A stretch of DNA of 64,000 bases, from NCBI GenBank assembly GCA_030068145.1, contig JAPJBO010000054.1, positions 124,001 to 188,000 of the forward strand. The letters run 5' to 3'. The stretch comes from Diplonema papillatum. Taxonomy: Eukaryota > Euglenozoa > Diplonemea > Diplonemida > Diplonemidae. Positions 1 to 9,306 of the stretch are shown here, piece after piece. Each line of letters opens with the position of its first letter. The stretch's first letter is position 1. The notes under the pieces were generated by a model. It ran no database searches. It was not told the DNA's origin and was given only the letters and a program-made list of their open reading frames with translations. Made by a program: the position numbers and the translations under genes.

Positions 1-390
1 GCAACGTCCAGTTTCGGATCCCAAATTTAATTACAATTGGTAGTCAACGTCCAGTTTCGGATTCCAAATTTAATTACAATCCGTAGTCAACGTCTGATGT
101 CGTATCCAAAATTTAATTAGAAGTGGTAGTCAACGTCCAAATTCGGATCCCAAATTTAATTAGAATTGGTAGTCAACGTCCAACTTCCGATTCTGAATTT
201 AATTAGAATTGGTAGTCAACGTCTAATGTCGGATCCCAAATTTAATTAGAAGTGGTAGTCAACGTCTATTGTCGGATCCAAATTTAACTAGAATTGGTAG
301 TCAACGTCCAATTTCCGATCCCAAATTTAATTAGAATTAGTAGTCAACGTTCAATTTTGAATCCAAATTTAATTAGAATTGGTAGTCAAG
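1..390. repeat. 43-bp tandem repeat, about 9 copies
   Basis: A unit of 43 bases (for example bases 2-44) carrying the core CCAAATTTAATTAGAATTGG recurs about nine times with scattered substitutions and is cut by the left edge of the window. Short frames across it are by-products of the repetition. No coding signal is seen. Confidence 0.9.
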
Positions 391-847
391 GTCTCGCCTC
401 CCACCACCCCCTGTGGCCCTCCCGCCCCTGGCCCTCCTGCCTCCTCTTTCCCCTTCCTGCCCCCATGGCTTCGCCATGGCTTTCGCCATGGCTTTCGCCA
501 TGGCTTTCGCCATGACTTCGTCATGGCTTCGTCCCTCCCCTGTGGCTCACCCCCGCTGATCCCGGTTGATAGTGACCCGGCCCCACCCCAACCCCCAGCC
601 CAAAATTAATTCAATTTTTTTTTTTCGCGCTCGGGGTGGCCCCGAGCCCCAGACCCATATATAAATCACTGACTAACAATCTTGTGGGTTGCCCTTCCAT
701 GTATTGTGCAGGCTAAAAAGACGTAGGCAGCGTGTTTTGGTGGTTGATCAGAATTCCTTACCTGAATACACACAAGTGGGAAAACGATCAACCGGCACGC
801 ACAAACAAAACGAAGCCTTTCTTTTGTATAAGCACCTCCTTTGTAGG
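391..847. other. C-rich low-complexity stretch with a 12-bp microrepeat
   Basis: The stretch is pyrimidine-rich. At 463-528 a 12-base unit CATGGCTTTCGC repeats about five times, followed by a T run near 617-626. Bases 705-800 match, in inverted orientation, a dispersed sequence at about 19890-20010. I see no gene here. Confidence 0.6.
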
Positions 848-1040
848 AAATGCTTGAGGAGACTGCCAGTTGCGACAGATCAAAGGAGGTAAATGTGCTG
901 TAGCCCACACGAAACACAGGTAAATCTGGGTTTAGTGGCGGACGTAAGCGTTCAACAAAAAAAGACCCACTTTGTAGTTGTACTGTTTCTCCCCCTCTAG
1001 CCTCCTTCGAAATGAGCACAAGGCAGTCCCCCGAGTATTT
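848..1040 (+). repeat. Dispersed inverted-repeat element A, full copy
   Basis: This 193-bp unit starts AAATGCTTGAGGAGACTGCC and ends in the inverted counterpart (reverse complement AAATACTCGGGGGACTGCC). The same unit recurs at 61003-61197. Its right half is found twice, in opposite orientations, inside the intron at 10254-11187. Size, short terminal inverted repeats and copy number suggest a non-autonomous DNA element (MITE-like). The superfamily is unknown. Confidence 0.7.
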
Positions 1041-2650
1041 CCGAGACTTGAGGTATGCTAATAGCTCTGTCGAGCCAACCCCACTTTTTAGGGAGTCGGG
1101 GGCGAAGCCCGGCAGCACTTTGTTTGAAGTGTTTTTCGAGTGTTTTTTGGGCCCCTGTTTCCATAGGCTTTTTCTTCGCTCGAAGTTGACCGCCACTCTA
1201 ACGTTCGAAACTGATTCGACTGATGTACTTTTACGACAGACAGTTTAGCAGCCTAAGGGTAAGCTAATCTAACTACGACTATCTGGCGATGGTGGCATGA
1301 GCCACGGTTGTCCATGCACAGGAAGATTGCGTCCTTCTTCTTTCCTAGTTTGACAAAAGGAACAAAAGAACGACTTGCCCGTACGAGTAATGCAGTTCTC
1401 GCCCCCTGCATGTCTTCCGTAGTTGCTTACTCAAAAAAGGCGCCTGATGCAAAAAAAACCGAACACCAGGAAAAAAACCAGAACGAACGCGAAGCAACGG
1501 AGGAGGCAAGGGCGGGGACTTCGCACAGCTGGGCTGCGGAGAAGCGGTGGGCAGGCCCCTCAACCCGGACAGGAGGCTGCTGACAAGTAGGAAATACAGG
1601 ACACCGCAATAGGCGGCCACGGTCACAGCTGCAATGAACGTCCGGGGACTGGCTGAGTAAGTCCCGAGCCCCCTCCAAGGCGGGCAGAGTAGCGGCAGCT
1701 CCCGGTTCGAAACGGGAGCAATAGGTCCAAGAAAACCCACCAAGGTGGCGAAAAAGGCATCAAGCCGATTCCTGCACTGTGAGAGAGTGCCAAAACAGGA
1801 AAGAGAACGCCCCCAGAGACCGCAAACCGCAGCTCGGAACGGGGCAGCAAACCACAACCCGACAACCGGGAGGTTGGGTGCGTCGCGACACCCCCCCTAG
1901 CCAGCTGACACACATGGGCACGGGGCACACCAGGGCACACGGCGGAAGTCGAGACGCTGGGGTTTTAGCCCATCCTGGTTCTATGGGACCCTCGCCTCCG
2001 CGCGAGTTGATTTCTCATGTTCGGTCGAAAAGTGGGCCCCCCGGCAAAACCTCCTTCCAGGTGGCCAGAAGAGAGAGAAAGCATCACGCGGGACCGCTGC
2101 TAGAGCGCTCCGCAACATCGCGCAGATGCCGTGTCCTCCCCTGCATGCGTCGTGCGCACATGCACGCGAGTAGACCGTCCGCACCCAGCGGGGCACCCAT
2201 GCAGGAGGTTTTCACACCGCACGCACACACACACCCTCCTTCATTCATGCCACGAAACACACCGCACAGGTACCTCCTCCCCATTTCCGGAATCTCACTA
2301 CACGCCAAGGTAGGGCCCGCCTGGCGTGTAGGTAACTGTACCTGTGGTCGCAGGACAGAGTGCCCCCGGCGCATTTCTGATGATGGGCTAACCGGGGGCA
2401 CTGCGTCATCTTGAGGCCCGAAACGCGAGATTCCGATGAGACCGTCGCAGGCGATGGCTCAGCTACCGCAGGCAAGCAAACCTGGGATGCCCGCCATCAT
2501 ATGCCGGGTATGGTGTTTTTGTCCAGCACAGCACTTACTTTCCCCCCCCTCCTTGCACCCCCGTCCTTGTTCTTCTCCACAGCCCGGCACAAGCGGGACC
2601 AGTACAGCCCGACCTCAAAGGCGCCTGATGCAAAAAAATGTTGACACCGC
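1041..2650. other. Intergenic DNA with one direct repeat, no gene seen
   Basis: No frame here resembles a known protein. A direct repeat containing GGCGCCTGATGCAAAAAAA lies at 1431-1458 and 2614-2638, 1.18 kb apart, and a diverged version is near 62315-62335. The 1.2 kb between may be an insertion or just a segment between two copies of a dispersed repeat. A perfect 7-bp-stem hairpin around GGTTCGAAAC occurs near 1700-1722. Confidence 0.5.
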
Positions 2651-2730
2651 GATGGCAGAGTGAACGGCAACGGCACACAAGACTTCTGGGCGTGAGGTCC
2701 CGGGTTCGAACCCCGCCGAGGAGCTTTTTT
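2651..2730 (+). other. tRNA-like unit (A box, B box, T-run terminator), possible SINE head
   Basis: TGGCAGAGTGA at 2653-2663 fits a pol III A box. GGTTCGAACC at 2703-2712 fits a B box within a T-arm that pairs 4 of 5. A run of seven Ts (2724-2730) follows directly, as in pol III terminators. The acceptor stem pairs only partly, so it is more likely a tRNA relic or tRNA-derived SINE head than a working tRNA. A second tRNA-like unit sharing the B-box block is at 44468-44545 on the other strand. Confidence 0.4.
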
Positions 2731-3862
2731 TGGTTCTCGCGTCTTGCTGGCACCTTTCTTCTCGTATTATCGTCGGAACGGTCAAATTATTGGAAAGGGG
2801 GATCTAAATCGGAGTTGCCAACCCCCGTATCGCAGCGCCATCCAAACCGCATGGTTTGTAGGACACATCTCCGGTATCGCGCCCGAGGTGGTCTCAATTC
2901 GGCAGCATTTCGTTTGGGATGGTAACAGGCTTGCTTGTATGTATCCAAAAGTGTCGGATGGCAGCGTGCTGTGCTATTTCTCAGATGCCGGAAAGTTGGG
3001 ATAGGTGTGCCAAAAACAGCTTTCAAGGGCGGGAAGATTGTGGCGTATCCCTTTATTCCCGCCACTGAACCTCGGAAACCCCCCTCGAGGAGTCGACAAG
3101 GTGCCCACCTGAAATGACCAGCATTTAGACCCATCATAGGGGTGCCCACTCCATAAGGGCTACAGTACGATTTTTTGTCCGGAAGCCGATTTTCAACATT
3201 TTAGTGATTTTGAGAGCGATTTCACCCTCGGAACCGTTAGTAATCGCTTCAAAAACGTTTTCAACCCCCAGTCGGGGGACTGTGAGGCAGAAAACTGCGT
3301 TTTTAGGGGGTATTTCACGACGTTTGAGGTGGTTGCCACCACTTCCATTATAACACGAAAACAGGTGATTTAGCATTATTACTTTCGTAAACAGTGTGCA
3401 CCCTAGTCATCGAAATAACACCTTTGTGACTCTAAACACCCTTCCGAGCCAACTGGTACCCTATTGGCGGCAGTTTCGCCATCAGATCGCCTGTATCCGC
3501 CTTAAAATAGGTCGCGTCTACCCTAGGAGAACCCACGTCTACCCCACCGAAATCCACGTCTACCCCAAGGAAATCCACGTCTACCCTAGTAAAACCCATG
3601 TTTACCCCAATAAAACCCACAAGAACTATCTGTTACCCTCGTTTACCCAAAAAAAACATGCACATTGTCGAAAATTTATGGCTAACCTCCAGAAACACAA
3701 AAGCCACATCTACGAGATACTGTAACACCGGGAAGCCTTGCCTGGTCCGGGAGTGAGTACGAGGAATAAAGGGTGAAATGGAAGAAACGACTTTCAAACA
3801 CTCACTTTTGCGTCAAACATTTGCGGCGAAGGGATCCAAAAGGGAAAAGAAAACGAACCTGG
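2731..3862. other. Unassigned DNA with a 21-bp minisatellite
   Basis: Bases 3508-3620 hold about five copies of a 21-bp unit around CCACGTCTACCCC. Short frames at 2787-3149 and 3134-3376 (minus) resemble nothing I know and may be remnants. No gene is supported. Confidence 0.5.
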
Positions 3863-4698
3863 TCACTTGTGAACCCCGGCTGGGACGGTGGTGGGGGTAT
3901 TGTCGGTCTGCGCTAGTTTTCTTGTTACGCCGGGATTCGTGCTTGGTGTTCCGTTCCGAGCCCTTTTTTCTGGCACTGCTGATTGCTTTTGAGCCTTGTG
4001 GGCAACAGTGGCAGTGCCCTCATCAGCAACCCGTGGTTTTTCCCTCGCGCCGGGGGTCGTGCTCGGTGTTGTCGAGTTCCGAGTCCTTTTCTCTCCCCCA
4101 CACAAAAGGACCTCTCCCCCACACAAAAGGACCTCTCCCCCACACAGAAGGACCTCTCCCCCACACAAAAGGACCTCTCCCCCACACAAAAGGACCTCTC
4201 CCCCACACAAAAGGACCTCTCCCCCACACGAAAGGACCTCTCCCCCACACGAAAGGACCTCTCCCCCACCCAGAAGGACCTCTCCCCCACACAAAAGGAC
4301 CTCTCCCCCACACGAAAGGACCTCTCCCCCACTCAGAAGGACCTCTCCAGAAGGGCCATACCGTAGAGGGTGCCCAGTCGGTAAGGGGTTAACACAAAAA
4401 GGTGGGAATAGGGGGCGGGGGGGGGGGGGGGGGGGGCGTACCGGGTAAGAGCCGATTGACCGAATGATGTCTCCGGGAACAACTCCTCCGAGTGACGCGG
4501 GACCGCCGGGGACGACCGATGCCACAACCATCCCGTCCCTGGATGGGTCTACGCGCATGCCAAGAGGCTCACTGGGCTCGCCTAGCCGAAGCCGGCGGAC
4601 GTATGTAGGCACCTCCCCTGCATCCGGCGGCTCCAAGGTACGATCGGATAAAGGCGATGCAGGTGGCGGTGTCATCGGCATAGGCATCGGCATCGCAC
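3863..4698 (-). CDS. Exon 4: PDZ half-domain and low-complexity C-terminus
   Basis: Phase 1 at its start, so exons 3 and 4 read QRG|AMPMPMP. A Met/Pro stretch is followed by a PDZ-type core: EPLGMRVDPSRDGMVVASV, VVPGGPASLGG, VPGDIIRSIGSYPV. About 50 of the usual 80-90 residues are present. The frame then runs into a Pro stretch encoded by a poly-G run of more than 20 bases, a heptapeptide repeat and a basic Ser/Thr tail, with a stop at 3863. Alternatively a donor at 4441 (CCG|GTACGC) ends the exon and a further exon completes the PDZ fold; none is obvious downstream. PDZ domains bind C-terminal peptides, which suggests an anchoring role. Confidence 0.55.
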
Positions 4699-7600
4699 CT
4701 GCGGCACAGTTTTTAGAGTTGCGTTTGCTGGAGGATCCGGGGTACTCTACAGTCTCCCGGGTGACCTTCGTCAAATGGGTTCTTTCAAAGCAAATACGTA
4801 TGCGGCACAGTTTTTAGCGTTTATTGTGGTTTAAAGGTTCGGTGTTTTAGGGTCTCCGGTTGACCGTTGAGGGTAGTATGAGGGGAGTTCGTCAAATGGG
4901 TTCTTTTAAAGCAAATACATTATAGGAGGCAAAAGAGACGACTGCATCATCCAGGGCCTGTGGACATAGCCAATACACAGACACACACACCCTAGCAAGC
5001 TGGAATCCTTACGTTTCGAAGCGAACTCCTTGTATCCACCCGCCAAAAGTGAGGTTCGAGGGGAGGTTCGAGGGGTAAAGCAAAGAACTGTTTACAACAA
5101 CAGAGAGAGATTGAGAGACGGATTGGAGTGCAGGGACCATCTTTCCCAGGAGTTTCCGGTCGCCCCACAGGGTGAAGCGAAAAACACACACCTCTCTGCT
5201 TCGGCGGCGACCGGTGCTTGACCATGTTGAGGGCGCCGTGCACAGTGTCCATGATGTCCTTGACGCTGTCCCCGATGTCGTGCATCGACACCGGCGGCCC
5301 CCGCGGCGGCCGGTACGGCGCGTACGGCCCCGGCGGCGGCATCAGCTGCAGCGGCAGGCCCCCATTCCGCCTCGGCACGCTCGGGTGGCCGGAGCCAGGG
5401 TACCCCATGCCCCTGCCGGTGGTCCTCTCCGGCTCGCCCTGCGGCGGCGGCGGCGGCAGCTGCGGCGCGCCTTTGGGCGGCGCCGCGCCGAGGCTGATGG
5501 CGAAAACGTCGTTTTCGCTGAACCGCCGGCTGCTCAGCAGCCGCGGCACGTGCCCGGAGGACCGGACCTGCGCGTTCATCGTCGTCCGCAGCGCGTGCAT
5601 GAACTGCGCGTAGTTCGGCGGCCGCCCGTACCCCGCCACCGCCGCGATGAACGCCGACGTCAACACGCCGTTCAGCGGCGCGAGGGCCGGGTTGCGGGTG
5701 TCAGGCGTCGTCGTCACGAAAGCAGCCTTCCCCGGAACCTCGGGCGACGGCACGTGGGTGTACGTCGTGCCGCCGTCCCCCTCCGACGTGAGGACAAACG
5801 GCAGGCTGCACGGCGAACACGTGTACACACAGTCCAGCAGCCCGACCAAGTTCGCACCGGCGGGGAGGTGAGCCACCATGGCGTCGAACATCTCGGATCC
5901 CGTCACGGCACCATATGTCGCCCAGTCCATGGGAGCGATGCCTTGCTGGTCAGGGGGAAGGGCCGTCTCGGTCGGCTTCCCGCCGTACCCGGTGAAGTAG
6001 AAGAACAGGTTGTCGCCGGGTTCAGCGCCGTGGACCAGCCAGCGCATGGACGCGAGGATGTTGCCCTTCGACGGCAGCGCCTGGGGGTTCGACTCCTGCA
6101 GCACGCGCATGCACGCCGGCTCGTAGTGGTGCTGGACCAGCAGCGCCTGGACGTCGTACAGCGCGGCGTTCACGTGCGGCAGCTTCCCGCTGTACCCGAC
6201 CGCTATGAGCAGCGCGCGGCACCGCCCATCGGTGCCCGCGGCCGAAAACTCGCCTCCCGCGAACGCCGGAGGCTGCGGCTGCTGCGTCCCCAGCGACACC
6301 GGATCCGACGGATGCAGCCGCCTCGTGGAGCTCATCGCGACGTTGCACGAGTCGCCTCCCAGCCGCTGGCGGACGATCGCGCGCATGTTGATGAGGAGCT
6401 CTTCGAGCGCTATGCTCGGCGCTTGGTTCAAGACGGTCATGAAGGCGGTGGCCAAGGCGCCGTTGCTCTTCGGGGCGCCGTTTCCGAGGTAAAACACGGT
6501 CACGTCGCTGTTTAAATCAGACGCGCACTCCTTCGTCGCGAACCCTCCGGAGGCGAGCGCCGAAAGGTGGAATGGCAGATCGAGGACGCAGCCGCAGTTG
6601 TCGATGTCGAGCACCACGGTCAGCTTCACGCCTGTCGGCAGGTGCGAAAACAGGGTCCCCGCCAGGTCCGACTCCGAAATCGCACCGGTCCTGTTTGAGT
6701 CGGCGGCGGCGAGCGTCGTCTCGTCGCCGTATGCGCCGCCGTCGTCGGAGATCCCGAGCCCCTTCGCGCCGTGCCCGCTGAACAGGAAAAACAGCGCGTC
6801 TCCCGGGACCGCGTTGCGCACCAGCCACCGCAGCCCGGACATGATGTTGACCCGCGTCGGCTGCTCGTGCGGCGGGTTGTCGTCGGTGAGCACTTTGAAC
6901 TCGGCGTTGAACCCTTGCCGGTTCAAAAACCGCATGCACGTCTGCACATCGCGAGACGGTGCATCCAGCTCCTGGGGAAACCCTCGGTAGCTGACTCCCA
7001 CGAGCAGCGCTTTGGATGCTCCGAGGATGACATCAGCCCGTTTGTGCTTCGGGATCCCTCGGTCTGCTTCCAAAGCCACGTCGGCGGTTGGCGCGGGAAC
7101 GACCGATTCACCGGCTTCCCCGGGACCATCATCACCGCCGTCCGACAGTGCCTTGGCGCCGCCGGAGCCGGGGCCCTGGATCTTGACCCACACGGTGCCG
7201 TCTTGGAAGCGAACGACGCCTTCGTCTTCGTCGTACACCGCCGCGCCGCCGACTTGCCCGGGGGGCTCTCCGCCCGATCCGCCGTCGTCCACCGGGTCCA
7301 GTCCCGTCGGCATCGACGCCAAATCGACGTCGAAGTGGATCAGGTTCGGATCCTCCGGGTCAAGGGTGCCTCTTTTTTCGCCCATTTCGGTGCTGAACAG
7401 CGTGACTCGGTCGCCGTCGACCACAACGGCGGCCGGGCCGTTGCTGCCCTCCACTCTGTATATCCCAGCCGGCCCCGTGTTGCCCGCCGGCGGCGGGTTC
7501 ATCGGCTGGTTGAAGGGATCGGTCGCCGGGAGCCGGGTGGGACTGACGCCAGGCGGGTCGTGCGGGAGGCGGCGGCGCGGCTTGAGGTTCTGCTTCTCGC

Positions 7601-9272
7601 GGCCGAGGAAGAAGTGCGTCCGCTCGTCGATTTTCCGCGACCCCCCGGCCGCTGGCAGGCACGAACCCCCAGGCACCGACGCCCGCAGCACCGCGCTCAT
7701 CGCGACAAGCAGCGGGCCGGTCGCCAGCTGCGGCGTGTCTTCGAGCACTTTGATCACAGCTTCCGTCAACGCCCCTGCATGCGGCAGCTCCGAGTCTCCG
7801 TCGGCAAAAAGCAGGATCATATCCGCGTCGGTGTCGTCGACGGCGCCGAAGGCCTCGTGGGAGTACGACAAAAAGCCGTCGCCGGTGATCGACACCTTGT
7901 ACGCCGGCGTGATCAGCGTGCCGCCGAACGCGATGTCGCAGACGATGATCAGCTTCGCCTCCTTCGGCAGGTCCCGCAGGGCGATCGAGTGGAGCTCGTC
8001 GCTGGTGATGAAGCCCTTGTGCGAGAAATCGAGAGGCGCGATGGCGTCCGAGAGGCTCACGGCCTCGTAGTCGGGCACCACGGAGCCGTACCCGTTGTAG
8101 TACAGGAACAGCACGTCGCCGGCCTTCACGTCCTTCACCAGCCACTTGATCGCGGCAATGATGTTGGCACGCGTTGGTATCAGCTGCGTCGCTTGAGAGT
8201 CTTCGGTCAGTACTTGCATCCGAGCGTGGAAGCCTGAGATTCGAGTTTGAATCAGTACATACAATGATGAGACTGGGAGGACCCAATTTTATGGGGTGTA
8301 AACCGGTTTTGTCATGTGACGGGGGTGAGGATACGCTACCGCCAATCGGTGTTCTTGACAAATTTCTGTAAACACAAAAAACCTGCGAGTACGAAACTTC
8401 CGGTCCCACGAAATTTCTGGTCCCCAAGGCAAGCAGGAATGTGAAAAGAGATGCGTAGTTTTCTTTGATCCGTTAAGTTGTAAGTTGTCGACAACTTGTT
8501 TTGTCTTGAGGTGTCATTTAGATGTAAATCTAAAGCCGCCCACATCAAAATTCGTTAGGTATTGAGTTTTGTAAAGTGCAAGTGCCACGAAGGTAAGCGA
8601 GCACCATTAGGCATTGTAGTTCTTCTGAGTACATGGCGCCCGCGGCAGCAGCGGCGAAGCGGGGACACCATAGGCTTCGCACACGGAAGCCGGCCCGCAG
8701 CGACGCGGGGGATACGGGCGCCGGGCAAGGGAGCTCGTGGGGCTCGCCAGTGTCGTCAGACGCAGGCACCGGCGATATGCGGCAGCAGCAGCGACCCGTG
8801 GAAAGTGTGCGCCCAGAACCACACGGATTAGCGTGCACTGCTAAGCTGATAAACAGAACAAAAGAAACCGATGTCAATCAAGAAACGCTGCACGTCCCGT
8901 GCGGACGAGGAGGTTGCTCGACGAGCTCGAAAGGGAAACCCTTGGTAGTCGACGCCGATGACGACCGCCTTCGAAGCGCCGAGGACCTCTTCGCTGAAGG
9001 TCGCGACGCCCGCCGGGTACTTGGGCGGCGACGTGAAGTGCGACCCTGCGTGCCTCAGCCCCGGGCCCAGCGGCGACGAGCCCGGGGGTCGGGGAGACCG
9101 GGCCGAGACCTGCCCCGGCTGCCCCCTGATTGTGCGCACCTCCTTCAACCAGTTTTCTTCATGCAACGGAAGTGAGGATAGTACGCTGCCATCGGCTTGA
9201 CAAATACCCGACACAAAAAAAACCCTCCGAGTACAAAATCTCCAGTCTTTAAAGCAGCGCAGGAGTGTGAAA

Positions 9273-9306
<34 letters not shown>

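Noticed and set aside
2651-2730. Functional tRNA gene
   Set aside because: A and B boxes and a terminator are present, but the acceptor stem and one T-stem pair do not match, so I list it only as tRNA-like.
3983-4448. Plus-strand proteins with SPTQKDL or PPHKRT repeats
   Set aside because: They are readings of the 21-bp minisatellite in other frames.
5172-8237. Long plus-strand frames opposite the caspase exons (for example 5172-6515 and 6771-8237)
   Set aside because: They are Arg-rich mirror frames of GC-rich minus-strand exons with clear caspase domains, and have no motif of their own.
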